Assembly: GCA_019187495.1 (NCBI GenBank)
Contig: JABAQN010000061.1
Span: forward strand, 1 to 64,000
Direction of reading: 5' to 3'
From: Steroidobacteraceae bacterium
Lineage (GTDB): Bacteria; Pseudomonadota; Gammaproteobacteria; Steroidobacterales; Steroidobacteraceae
Length of the DNA: 64,000 nt
Shown: positions 18,568-28,176 of the stretch, in pieces
Layout: every line of letters starts with the position of its first letter
Position numbering within the stretch: the first letter of the stretch is position 1
Made by a program: the position numbers and the translations under genes
Notes under the pieces: model-generated
What the model saw: only the letters and a program-made list of their open reading frames with translations
Told to the model about the DNA's origin: nothing
Databases searched by the model: none

Positions 18568-19736
18568 TCACGCTTCCGCGGCGGCGAGCCCCCGTCCGAT
18601 GTCCTCGAGCAGGTCCTTCGGGTCCTCGAGCCCGATCGAGAGGCGCACCGTGCCTTCGGTCACGGCGGAAACGGCGAGTTGCTCCGCCGTCAGGTCGCGC
18701 GGCTTCAGCATCTGCGGCGCCATCACCAGCGATTCGGTCGAACCGAGGCTCGCGGCCTTCGCGAAGAGGCCAAGCGCCTCGGTGAAACGCCTGCCGGCCT
18801 CCGCGCCGCCGCGCAGGTCGAAACTGACGATGGTGCCGAACTCGCGCATCTGCCTGCGCGCCAGCTCGTGCTGCGGGTGGCTCGCGAGCCCCGGATAGTG
18901 CACGCGCGCCACCGCGGGATGGGCCGCGAGTCGTTGTGCGATCGCGAGTGCGCACGCGCTCTGCTCGCGATAGCGCACGAAGTAGGTGCGCAGCCCGCGC
19001 TGGATCAGGAATGCGGCGTGCGGATCGAGCACGCCTCCCAGCACCGAAAACTCCGTGCGGAGCGTGCGCAGCAACGCCGCGCGCGCGATCACGGCGCCGC
19101 CCATCACATCGCCTGCGCCCGACGCGTATTTCGTCAGGCTGTGCAGGAAATAGTCGATTTCGTACTCGCCGTGCTGGTGAAACCCCGCGAAGGTGTTGTC
19201 CATGACGGTCTGTGCGCCGTGGCGGCGCGCGAGCCGCGTGATCGCCGCGATGTCGGCGATCTTCGTGACCGGGTTCGTCGGCGATTCGAACACGACGAGG
19301 CGCGTCGACGTGGTCGAGAGCGCCTGCTCGATGCCCGCGAGATCCTCAATGGACAGCATCGTGTGCGTGACGCCGAAGCGCCCGAGCAGGCGCCGGATGA
19401 TCTGCCGCGTCGGCCCGTAGCTCTCGATGAAGCACAGCACATGATCGCCCTGCTTCGTTAGCCCGAGCAGCGTCTGCGCGATCACATTGACGCCCGAGGC
19501 CGTCGCGAGGCAATCGTCGCGATCCTGCAGCGACGCGAGCGTCAGCTCCAGCTGGCGCGTCGTCGGGTTCGATGCGCGCATGTAGTGGAAGCCCGGCCGC
19601 TCGCCGCGCAGGTTCCGGACGGTCTCCTCCACCGATTCGAACTCGAACTTGACGGTCTGGTAGATCGGCGCGACGACCGGATGGTTGTCGGCAGGCACCG
19701 GCACGGGGGGCGGATGGTTGACGCGCGTCGGCTTGT

Positions 19737-19740
<4 letters not shown>
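18568..19740 (-). CDS. Cystathionine gamma-synthase/lyase-like PLP enzyme
   Basis: 390 residues from a GTG start whose GTGA overlaps the stop of the omega-amidase gene; the frame extends far upstream only as shadow. Cys/Met-metabolism PLP family: VAPIYQTVKFEF at the N-terminus, YMRASNPTTRQLELTLASLQ, ESPTNPV, VMDNTFAG, and the PLP lysine in LHSLTKYASGAGDVMGG. C-terminal VRLSIGLEDPKDLLEDIGRGL is diagnostic. Members interconvert cystathionine, homocysteine, methionine or cysteine with 2-oxo acids. The exact reaction is unclear. Placement behind a transaminase and omega-amidase points to methionine/sulfur amino acid turnover (inference). Confidence 0.88.
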
Positions 19741-20546
<806 letters not shown>

Positions 20547-20555
20547 GGGCGCAGT

Positions 20556-21740
20556 CTACCGCGCCGCGCGGGATGCGAAGGCACGGAGGCGCCGTGCCGC
20601 TTCATCGAGCGTCGCTTCCTGCTTCGCGACACAGAGGCGCACGCAGCGCAGGGCCGGCGGCTCGCGGTAGAACGGTGACAGCGGAATCGTCGCGACGCCG
20701 CCTTCCTCGAGGAGCCTTTGCGAGAACGCGAGGTCGTCCTCGCCCGGCGCGAGCGCCGAGTAATCGAGCAGCTGGAAATACGTGCCTTCCGCGGGTGGCG
20801 CACCGAAGCCGCTGCCCCCGAGCGCCTGCAGAAGGCGGTCGCGGCGCGCCTCGAAGAACGGCGCGAGCCCCTGCCAGCATTCGGGATGCCGCGGCAGGTA
20901 ACGCGCGATCGCCGCCTGCAGCGGCGCTGCGATGCTGAAGGTATTGTACTGGTGCACCTTGCGCAGCTCGCGCGTCAGCGCCGGCGGGGCGACGCAGTAG
21001 CCGATGCGCCAGCCGGTCGCGTGCAGTGTCTTGCCGAACGAATAGGCGACGAAGCTTCGGGCGCGGAGTTCCTCGTGGCGAAGCAGGGATTCGTGGCGCC
21101 GGCCGTCGAAAATCACGTGCTCGTACACTTCGTCGGCGAGCACCGTGATCGGCCGGTCGCGCACGAGTTGCGCGAGCGCCGCGAGATCGCCGGCGCGGGC
21201 GACCGTGCAGGCCGGATTCAGGGGCGTGTTCACGATCACGAGCCGCGTGCGCGGCGTGAGCGCGGCCCCGACCCGGTCCCAGTCGTAGCGGAAGCGCGGC
21301 GGCGCAAGCGGCACATGCACGGCGCGGGCGCCGGCGAGGCGAATCGCCGGATCGTAGGAGTCGTAGGCCGGATCGAACACGATGGCCTCGTCGCCCGGCC
21401 CGACGACGGCCTGGATCGCCGAATAGATCGCCTCCGTCGCCCCGCACGTGACCGTGATCTCGCCGGCCGGGTCGACCTGCACGCCGTGGCTCGCCTGCAG
21501 CTTCGCGGCGATGGCCTCACGCAGTGCGGTGGCGCCCTCCATCGGCGCGTACTGGTTGTGGCCCGCGGCGACCGCTTCGGCGAGAGCCGCCGCAAGCCGC
21601 GGATCGATCGGATAGTCCGGAAATCCCTGGCCGATGTTGAGCGCACCGAGTTCGGCCGCACGCCGCGACATCACGGTGAAGATCGTCGTGCCGACGTCGG
21701 GCAGCTTGTCTGCGCAAGGCAACTCGCGCGAGCCGCTCAT
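20556..21740 (-). CDS. Methionine/glutamine-type aminotransferase (YbdL-like)
   Basis: 394 residues. Start at ATG 21740, overlapping the glucokinase stop in ATGA; a longer frame upstream is not supported. Fold-type I class I/II aminotransferase: KLPDVGTTIFTVMSRRAAELGALNIGQGFPD, NTPLNPACTV, DEVYEHVIFDG, PLP lysine in AYSFGKTLHATGWRIGY. The N-terminus is that of YbdL/kynurenine-aminotransferase-type enzymes, which in E. coli transaminate methionine. With the omega-amidase directly downstream it would recycle methylthio-oxobutyrate to methionine using glutamine (inference from the known KAT/omega-amidase pairing). Confidence 0.88.
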   Translation of the reverse strand: MSGSRELPCADKLPDVGTTIFTVMSRRAAELGALNIGQGFPDYPIDPRLAAALAEAVAAGHNQYAPMEGATALREAIAAKLQASHGVQVDPAGEITVTCGATEAIYSAIQAVVGPGDEAIVFDPAYDSYDPAIRLAGARAVHVPLAPPRFRYDWDRVGAALTPRTRLVIVNTPLNPACTVARAGDLAALAQLVRDRPITVLADEVYEHVIFDGRRHESLLRHEELRARSFVAYSFGKTLHATGWRIGYCVAPPALTRELRKVHQYNTFSIAAPLQAAIARYLPRHPECWQGLAPFFEARRDRLLQALGGSGFGAPPAEGTYFQLLDYSALAPGEDDLAFSQRLLEEGGVATIPLSPFYREPPALRCVRLCVAKQEATLDEAARRLRAFASRAAR

Positions 21741-22468
21741 TCGGCCGCGAGGGCCGCGCCGATGATGCCCGCCTCGGCGCCGAGCGCCGCCGGACGGATC
21801 GGCGCACGCGTCTTCAGGAACGGTGCGAACTCGGCGAAGTGGGTACTGATACCGCCGCACAGGATCATCAGATCCGGCCACAGGAGCCGCTCCATGTGCG
21901 CGAGATACTCCGTCACCCGCGCGCCCCAATCAGCCCAGCCGAGCGACAGCTCGGTGCGCACCCGCGCCGATGCCCAGAGTTCGGCCGATGCGCCCCGCAT
22001 CTCGAGGTGGCCGAACTCGGTGTTGGGCAGCAGGCGGCCGTCGATGAACGGCGCCGAACCGATCCCGGTGCCGAAGGTCAGCACGAGCACCGTGCCCGGC
22101 ACGCCGCGGCCCGCGCCGAAACGCATTTCCGCGATGCCCGCCGCGTCGGCATCGTTGAGGAATGCCGCGCGCCGCCCGAAGGCTTCCGTGAGCAGCGCAC
22201 CGACATCGGTGCCGATCCATGCGGCATCGATATTGGCCGCCGTGCACGCGCGGCCCTGCTTGACGACGGAGGGGAAGCAGAAGCCGATCGACCGGGCGTC
22301 CGGCAACCGCGCATCGAGCACGCGGATCGCCTCGACGACGGCATGCGGCGTGGAGGGTACGGGCGTCGCGACCGAGACCGTTTCACCGACGATCCGGCCC
22401 CGCGCGGTATCGACGAGCCCCGCCTTGATCGACGAGCCGCCGAAGTCGATGCCGAGGTTGACGCCCAT
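21737..22468 (-). CDS. ppgK: Polyphosphate glucokinase (ROK family)
   Basis: 243 residues, typical for PpgK. ATP/polyphosphate motif LGIDFGGSSIKAGLVD, middle NDADAAGIAEMRFGAG, and the glucose-binding segment LTFGTGIGSAPFIDGRLLPNTEFGHLE. It phosphorylates glucose using polyphosphate or ATP. There is no N-terminal DNA-binding domain, so it is an enzyme and not a ROK repressor. It lies 12 bases after potI and overlaps the downstream aminotransferase (ATGA), so it is probably cotranscribed with the polyamine transporter, an odd pairing. Confidence 0.85.
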   Translation of the reverse strand: MGVNLGIDFGGSSIKAGLVDTARGRIVGETVSVATPVPSTPHAVVEAIRVLDARLPDARSIGFCFPSVVKQGRACTAANIDAAWIGTDVGALLTEAFGRRAAFLNDADAAGIAEMRFGAGRGVPGTVLVLTFGTGIGSAPFIDGRLLPNTEFGHLEMRGASAELWASARVRTELSLGWADWGARVTEYLAHMERLLWPDLMILCGGISTHFAEFAPFLKTRAPIRPAALGAEAGIIGAALAAE

Positions 22469-22480
22469 GACGAGCGTAGA

Positions 22481-23329
22481 TTACTTGTTCGCGGCGGTCG
22501 CCATCTGCATTTCGCGCTCGCGGCGCCGTTCCTGGCGCCGCATCCAGATCGCGGACGCAACCACCCCGAGCGCGACGATCAGCACCATGATCGTCGCGAG
22601 CGCGTTGACGTCCGGGCTCACGCCGAGCCGGACCTTGGAGAAAATCACCATCGGCAGCGTCGTCGAGCCGGGGCCCGCGACGAACTGCGACACGACGACA
22701 TCGTCCCACGACAGCGTGAAGGCGAGCAACCAGCCCGACATGATCGCCGGGAAAATGAGCGGCAGCGTGATGCGGAAGAACACCTTCGCGGGCCGCGCAC
22801 CGAGGTCGAGCGCCGCCTCCTCGAGGGAATTGTCGAACCCGGCGAGGCGGGACTGCACGACGATCGTGACATAAGCCATCGCGAACGTGATGTGCGCGAT
22901 GGTGATCGTGGTCGCATCGCGCACTTCGGGCCAGCCGATCAGCTGCTCGAGCGCGACGAACAGCAGCAGCAATGACAGGCCCGTGATCACCTCGGGCATC
23001 ACCAGCGGCGCCGTCGTCATGCCGGAGAGGAGCGCGCGGCCGCGGAACGGCCCGAAGCGCGCGAGCACGAGCCCGGCGAGCGTCCCGAGGATCACGGCCC
23101 CGGTGGCCGCCATCGCCGCGATCCGGATCGACAGCCAGGCGGCGCCCAGGATCTGCTCGTTCCGGAACAGTTCCCCGTACCACTTGAGGGTCGGCGAGTT
23201 CGGCGCGTCCCACACCGTGACGAGGCGCGAGTTGTTGAACGAGAACACGATCATCGAAACGATCGGCACGTAGAGGAACCCGAGGCCGAGCCACAGGCCG
23301 GTCTTCGAAAACCAGTGCCGCCGCCTCAT
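22481..23329 (-). CDS. potI: Putrescine ABC transporter permease
   Basis: 282 residues with about six membrane helices and the ABC permease coupling (EAA) motif EEAALDLGARPAKVFFRITLPLIFPAI. The N-terminal VPIVSMIVFSFNNSRLVTVW and the region NSPTLKWYGELFRN are characteristic of PotI/PotC. It pairs with PotH to form the membrane channel. Its ATG overlaps the potH stop in ATGA. Upstream come potH, potG and potF in the E. coli order. Confidence 0.93.
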   Translation of the reverse strand: MRRRHWFSKTGLWLGLGFLYVPIVSMIVFSFNNSRLVTVWDAPNSPTLKWYGELFRNEQILGAAWLSIRIAAMAATGAVILGTLAGLVLARFGPFRGRALLSGMTTAPLVMPEVITGLSLLLLFVALEQLIGWPEVRDATTITIAHITFAMAYVTIVVQSRLAGFDNSLEEAALDLGARPAKVFFRITLPLIFPAIMSGWLLAFTLSWDDVVVSQFVAGPGSTTLPMVIFSKVRLGVSPDVNALATIMVLIVALGVVASAIWMRRQERRREREMQMATAANK

Positions 23330-24327
23330 TTCGCCCCCGCGAGTTCGCGCGACTGGAAGTGCTGGAACACCATGATGGGTACCATCAGCAGGATCAGCAT
23401 CGCGATCGCGACCGCCCCCGCGACCGGCCAGTCACGATTGGCGAAGAACTCGTCCGACAGCACCCTGCCGATCATCAGCTGGTCGGAGCTGCCGAGGAGC
23501 GAGGGGATCACGTACTCGCCGACCGCCGGGATGAACACCAGCAGCGAGCCCGCGATGATGCCCGGCATCGACAGCGGCAGCGTGATGCGCAGGAACGACT
23601 TGATCGGGCCCGCGCCGAGGTCGGCGGCCGCCTCGAGCAGCGTGAAATCGTGCTTCTCGAGGTTCGAATACAGCGGCAGGATCATGAACGGCAGGTACGA
23701 GTAGACGATGCCGATGAACACCGCGAAATCGGTCTGCATCATCGTGATCGGCTCATCGATCACGCCGAGCGCGATCAGCGTGTTGTTGATCACGCCGTTG
23801 CTCTTCAGCAACCCGATCCAGGCGTACACGCGCAGCAGGAACGAGGTCCAGAACGGCAGGATGATCAGCATCAGGTACAGGCTGCGCGTCGCCGGGCTCG
23901 AGCGCGCGATCGCATACGCCATCGGATAGGCGATCAGCAGGCAGAACACCGTGGAAATCGCCGCGACCTTGATCGAATAGAGATATGAACTGATGTAGAG
24001 GTCGTCGGTGACGAGATAGAGGTAATTGCCGAGGTTCAGGTGGACGTCGATCGCCTTCTCGCTGATCCACTCCCATAGCGGCGCGTACGGCGGCATCGCG
24101 AGCCGCACTTCGGAGAAGGAGATCTTGAAGACGATGATGAACGGGACCAGGAAGAAGAGCACGAGCCACAGGTACGGCAGCGCGATCACGAGCCGCTTGC
24201 CGGCCCAGTTGTTGCGCATGTAGAGCGTCCAGCGCGGCGGGCCGAAGCGGTAGAAAATCTCCCACCACAGCCCGAGCCGCCCGGACAGCAGGCGATGCGA
24301 CGGCAGCGGCATGGGCGCGCTCGGCAT
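23326..24327 (-). CDS. potH: Putrescine ABC transporter permease
   Basis: 333 residues; E. coli PotH is 317. The first helix is in RLVIALPYLWLVLFFLVPFIIVFKISFS, there are about six helices overall, and the EAA motif reads LLEAAADLGAGPIKSFLRITLPLSMPGI. The C-terminus SREL is the usual family end. An alternative start at ATG 24312 would remove five residues. It lies 12 bases downstream of potG and overlaps potI. Confidence 0.93.
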   Translation of the reverse strand: MPSAPMPLPSHRLLSGRLGLWWEIFYRFGPPRWTLYMRNNWAGKRLVIALPYLWLVLFFLVPFIIVFKISFSEVRLAMPPYAPLWEWISEKAIDVHLNLGNYLYLVTDDLYISSYLYSIKVAAISTVFCLLIAYPMAYAIARSSPATRSLYLMLIILPFWTSFLLRVYAWIGLLKSNGVINNTLIALGVIDEPITMMQTDFAVFIGIVYSYLPFMILPLYSNLEKHDFTLLEAAADLGAGPIKSFLRITLPLSMPGIIAGSLLVFIPAVGEYVIPSLLGSSDQLMIGRVLSDEFFANRDWPVAGAVAIAMLILLMVPIMVFQHFQSRELAGAK

Positions 24328-24339
24328 CGGCGGGCGGCG

Positions 24340-25485
24340 CTACTGCGGCAGCACCACGGGACTCGAGCTGTGCCAGGAGAGGTACACGCTCTCGTCCCAC
24401 AGGATGCGCTCGTCGTCGGCGAGGCGCTCGATGTTCGGCAACGTGACGCGCACCATCTTCCCCGCCTCGATCTTCACGAGGTAGATCGACAGGTCGCCCA
24501 TGTACGCGATCTCCTTGACGATGCCGCGCACGCAGTTCTCCGCGGTACTGGCCGGCGCCGCGCGCGAGATGTTGATCTTCTCCGGCCGGATCGCCGCCCA
24601 GACGGCCGCGCCCGGCGCCGAACTGATGCCGTGGTCGACGTACACGACCCCGCCGAGCTCGGGCGAATGGATGCGCACCCGGTCCGGCAGGTCCTCGATC
24701 AGCCGGCCCTCGAACATGTTCACCGAGCCGATGAAATCCGCGACGAAGCGGCTGCCGGGGAACTCGTAGATCTCGCTCGGCGTGCCGACCTGCACGATCT
24801 CGCCGCGGTTCATCACGCCGATGCGCGAGGCGAGCGTCATCGCCTCCTCCTGGTCGTGGGTCACGACCACGAAGGTGACGCCGAGGCGCTCCTGGATGTT
24901 GATCAGCTCGAACTGGGTCTGCTCGCGCAGCTTCTTGTCGAGCGCGCCGAGCGGCTCGTCGAGCAACAGCAGCTTCGGCCGCTTGGCGAGCGCGCGCGCG
25001 AGCGCCACGCGCTGGCGCTGCCCGCCCGAGAGCTGGTGCGGCTTGCGCTGCGCGTACTCGCGCATCTTCACGATGTCGAGGATTTCGTCGACCCGCTGCG
25101 CGACCTCGGCTTTCGGCAGCTTCTCCTGCTCGAGGCCGAACGACACGTTCTTCGCCACCGTCATGTGCGGGAAGAGCGCATAGGACTGGAACATCATGTT
25201 GGTCGGCCGCTCGTACGGCGGGGTATCGGCCATGTCCTTGCCGTCGATCAGTATCCGGCCGGAAGTCGGCGGCTCGAAGCCGGCGAGCATCCGCAGCAGC
25301 GTCGTCTTGCCGCAGCCCGAGCCGCCGAGCAGGCAGAAGATCTCGTGCTGGTAGATTTTCAGCGAGACATTGTTGACCGCGACGAAGTCGCCGAAGCGCT
25401 TCGTGACGTTCTCGATCTGGACATACGCCTGTGCGCCGGGATCGCGCCAGGGCTCGCGCTTGTTGTCGTTGCGTCGCTCGGCCAC
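24340..25485 (-). CDS. potG: Putrescine ABC transporter ATP-binding protein
   Basis: 381 residues from GTG 25485, chosen because GGAAGG lies 7 bases upstream and the length then matches E. coli PotG (377). A longer frame starts at 25557 with a low-complexity Gly/Ala stretch. Walker A GGSGCGKTT, Q-loop NMMFQSYALFPHM, signature LSGGQRQRVALARAL, Walker B KLLLLDEPLGALD, H-loop VVVTHDQEEAM, then a C-terminal TOBE domain. It powers uptake by the PotFGHI system. Confidence 0.94.
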   Translation of the reverse strand: MAERRNDNKREPWRDPGAQAYVQIENVTKRFGDFVAVNNVSLKIYQHEIFCLLGGSGCGKTTLLRMLAGFEPPTSGRILIDGKDMADTPPYERPTNMMFQSYALFPHMTVAKNVSFGLEQEKLPKAEVAQRVDEILDIVKMREYAQRKPHQLSGGQRQRVALARALAKRPKLLLLDEPLGALDKKLREQTQFELINIQERLGVTFVVVTHDQEEAMTLASRIGVMNRGEIVQVGTPSEIYEFPGSRFVADFIGSVNMFEGRLIEDLPDRVRIHSPELGGVVYVDHGISSAPGAAVWAAIRPEKINISRAAPASTAENCVRGIVKEIAYMGDLSIYLVKIEAGKMVRVTLPNIERLADDERILWDESVYLSWHSSSPVVLPQ

Positions 25486-25564
25486 GGGCAGCCTTCCGTT
25501 GACGAGAGGAAGCCGGTCGGGAACCGGGCGGGCGCCGGCACCGGCGCCCGCCCCCACGGTGCGA

Positions 25565-26719
25565 TTACTTGCCTGTCCGGAAGCGGGTCCAGGCGCGGGT
25601 CAGCTGGCGCGTGAACTCGGGGCTTTCCGCGAGATCGGGCACGATCTTCGCCTTCACTTCCGCCGTCGGGTAGATCGAGACGTCGTTCTTCACCGAGTCG
25701 TCGACCATCGGCAGCGCGGCGGCGTTGTTGCTCGCGTAGTTCACGTAGTTCGTGTTCTTTGCCGCGACATCGGGACGCATCATGTAGTCGATGAACAGGT
25801 AGGCGTTCTTGACGTGCTTCGCATCCTTCGGGATCGCGAAGTTGTCGAAGAAGGCGATCGCGCCCTCCTTCGGGATGTGGTACTTGATCTCGATGCCCTT
25901 GGCCGCTTCGTTCGCCCGGTCGCGCGCCTGCAGCACATCGCCGCTCCAGCCGAGCGCCAGGCAGATTTCGCCGTTGGCGAGGTCATCGATGTACTTCGAG
26001 GAGTTCACGTAGCGGATGTACGGGCGGATCTTCATCAGCACGTCCTCCGCCGCCTTCAGGTCCTCGGGCTTCTCGCTGTTCGCGTCGCGACCCAGGTAGA
26101 TGAGCACGGTACCGACCACCTCGGAGGGCGCATCGAGCAGCGTCACGCCGCAATCCGCAAACTTCGACACGACGGCCGGATCGTAGAACATGCGCCAGCT
26201 GTCGACCGGCGCGTCGGGCATCGCGGCCTTGATCTTCGCGACGTTGTAGCCGACGCCCGATGTGCCCCACATGTAGTTGACCGAATGCTCGTTGCCCGGG
26301 TCGTGCAGCGCGACGCGCTGCGTGATGTCCGGATCGGCGTTCTTCAGGTTCGGGATCTTCGACTTGTCGAGCACCATGAACACGCCGGCCTTGATCTGGC
26401 GCTCCATGAACGATGCCGACGGCACGACGACGTCGTAGCCGGTATTGCCAGAGAGCAGCTTGGTTTCGAGCACCTCGTTCGAATCGAACACGTCGTAATT
26501 GACCTTGATGCCGGTTTCCTTCTCGAACTCCGGAATCACGGTCGGGTCGATGTAGTCCGACCAGTTATAGACGTTGAGGACCTTCTCCTCGTCGGTGTCG
26601 AGCGCGGGCCTGGCGGCCTCCGCCGCCGCAGGTGCCGCGGGTTCCGCGGGCTTCTTGCCGCAGGAAACGGCGAGCGCCGCCGCGGCGGTCACGAACAGGA
26701 CGCGCAGTGCAATTGACAT
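25565..26719 (-). CDS. potF: Polyamine-binding periplasmic lipoprotein
   Basis: 384 residues. The N-terminus ends LAVSC followed by GKKPAEP, a lipobox, so unlike soluble E. coli PotF the protein is probably membrane-anchored. The core KVLNVYNWSDYIDPTVIPEFEKETGIKV and the ligand region WGTSGVGYN are those of PotD/PotF/SpuD polyamine receptors. First gene of the potFGHI set. It follows the spuC-like transaminase by 64 bases, which include an AT-rich promoter-like stretch. Confidence 0.94.
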   Translation of the reverse strand: MSIALRVLFVTAAAALAVSCGKKPAEPAAPAAAEAARPALDTDEEKVLNVYNWSDYIDPTVIPEFEKETGIKVNYDVFDSNEVLETKLLSGNTGYDVVVPSASFMERQIKAGVFMVLDKSKIPNLKNADPDITQRVALHDPGNEHSVNYMWGTSGVGYNVAKIKAAMPDAPVDSWRMFYDPAVVSKFADCGVTLLDAPSEVVGTVLIYLGRDANSEKPEDLKAAEDVLMKIRPYIRYVNSSKYIDDLANGEICLALGWSGDVLQARDRANEAAKGIEIKYHIPKEGAIAFFDNFAIPKDAKHVKNAYLFIDYMMRPDVAAKNTNYVNYASNNAAALPMVDDSVKNDVSIYPTAEVKAKIVPDLAESPEFTRQLTRAWTRFRTGK

Positions 26720-26750
26720 GTGGGACTCCCCCGTGTGCCCGAACGCCGCA

Positions 26751-26760
26751 TTTATATAAC
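26751..26760 (-). promoter_or_regulatory. AT-rich promoter-like element before potF
   Basis: On the minus strand the sequence reads GTTATATAAA, a striking AT block in a GC-rich region and about 31 bases upstream of the potF start. TATAAA differs from a -10 hexamer by one base. No good -35 was found. It may give potFGHI a promoter of its own in addition to read-through from the puu genes. Confidence 0.35.
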
Positions 26761-26783
26761 ACCCGAACCGCGCTGAACAGGCG

Positions 26784-28160
26784 TCAGTGCCACTGCTCCT
26801 TCGCGATGTGGTGCGCGGTGAGGTCGAGTGCGCGCCCCACCCGTGCGACCAGCTCGTCGATCTCCGCCGGGGTAATGACCAGCGGCGGGGCGACGATCAT
26901 GGTGTCGCGTACCGCCCGGGAGATCACCCCGTTCGCGACGCACAGGTCGCGGCAGACCGTGCCCACGTCGCCGCGGTTCGCGAAGAACCGCCGGTCGGGC
27001 TTCGCCGGCACCAGTTCGAGCGCGCCGAGGAGCCCGAGGGTGCGCACTTCACCGACGAGCGGATGCGCGGCGAGGGTGCGCCACCGGGCGGCGAAGTACC
27101 CGGCCAGTTCGTCCCGCACCCGTTCGACGATCTTCTCGCGTCGCAGGATATCGATACAGGCCACCGACACGGCGCAGGCGGCCGGATGGCCCGAATACGT
27201 GAAGCCGTGCGTGAACTCGCCGCCCTTGTCGATCAGCACGTCGGCGACGCGATCGGCGACCATCAGTCCGCCGATCGGCAGGTAGCCCGACGACATCGCC
27301 TTGGCGATCGGCATCAGGTCGGGGCGCGTGCCGAAATGCTCGCAGCCGAACCACTGCCCGGTGCGCCCGAAGCCGCAGATCACCTCGTCGGAGACGAGCA
27401 GGATGCCGTAGTGGTCGCAGATGCGCTGGATCTCGGGCCAGTAGGTGTCCGGGGGGATGATCACGCCGCCGGCTCCCTGCACGGGCTCGCCGATGAAGGC
27501 GGCGATGCGCCGCGGCCCGATCTCCTCGATCCTGTCGGCGAGCTCGCGCGCGGCGCGCAGCCCGAACTCGGCCGGCGACAGCTCGCCGCCGTTCTCGAAC
27601 CAGTACGGCTGGTTCACGTGCACGATGCCGGGAATCGGCAGCCCTCCCTGCTCGTGCATCGGCTTCATGCCGCCGAGCGACGCGCCGGCGACCGTACTGC
27701 CGTGGTAGCCGTTCCAGCGACCCACGATCACATTGCGCCCGGGCTCCTCGCGCAGCTGCCAGTAGCGGCGCACGAGGCGCACCATCGTGTCGTTCGCCTC
27801 GCTGCCGGATCCCGTGAAAAACACGTGCCGGAACTGCGGCGGCGTGACTTCGGTGAGCCGCTGCGCGAGCTCGATCGCGGGCGGATGGGCGCACTGGAAG
27901 AAGCTGTTGTAGTACGGCAGTTCGAGCATCTGCCGGTAGGCCGCCTCGGCGAGTTCCCTGCGCCCGTAGCCGAGCGCCACGCACCACAGGCCGGCCATGC
28001 CGTCGAGGATGCGGTGGCCGTCGGAATCCGTGAGCCACACGCCTTCGGCCTGCGTGATGACGCGCGCGCCCTTCGCGGCCAGTTGCCGCGAATCGGTGAA
28101 GGGGTGCAGGTAGTGCGCGGCGTCGAGGCGCTGCAGTTCGGCAGTGGAAAGACGCGACAT
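26784..28160 (-). CDS. spuC: Putrescine/polyamine:pyruvate aminotransferase (SpuC-like)
   Basis: 458 residues. ATG 28160 chosen over 28184 because GAGGAG lies 9 bases upstream. Class III omega-transaminase: HPFTDSRQLAAKGARVI, GMAGLWCVALGYGRRELAEAA, SGSEANDTMVRLVRRYW, DEVICGFGRTGQWFGCEHF, PLP lysine in MPIAKAMSSGYLPIGG, and THGFTYSGHPAACAV. This matches Pseudomonas SpuC, which transaminates putrescine (and cadaverine/spermidine) with pyruvate. It lies between a gamma-glutamylpolyamine synthetase-like gene and the polyamine transporter. Confidence 0.9.
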   Translation of the reverse strand: MSRLSTAELQRLDAAHYLHPFTDSRQLAAKGARVITQAEGVWLTDSDGHRILDGMAGLWCVALGYGRRELAEAAYRQMLELPYYNSFFQCAHPPAIELAQRLTEVTPPQFRHVFFTGSGSEANDTMVRLVRRYWQLREEPGRNVIVGRWNGYHGSTVAGASLGGMKPMHEQGGLPIPGIVHVNQPYWFENGGELSPAEFGLRAARELADRIEEIGPRRIAAFIGEPVQGAGGVIIPPDTYWPEIQRICDHYGILLVSDEVICGFGRTGQWFGCEHFGTRPDLMPIAKAMSSGYLPIGGLMVADRVADVLIDKGGEFTHGFTYSGHPAACAVSVACIDILRREKIVERVRDELAGYFAARWRTLAAHPLVGEVRTLGLLGALELVPAKPDRRFFANRGDVGTVCRDLCVANGVISRAVRDTMIVAPPLVITPAEIDELVARVGRALDLTAHHIAKEQWH

Positions 28161-28176
28161 CCGGGGGGCTCCTCGC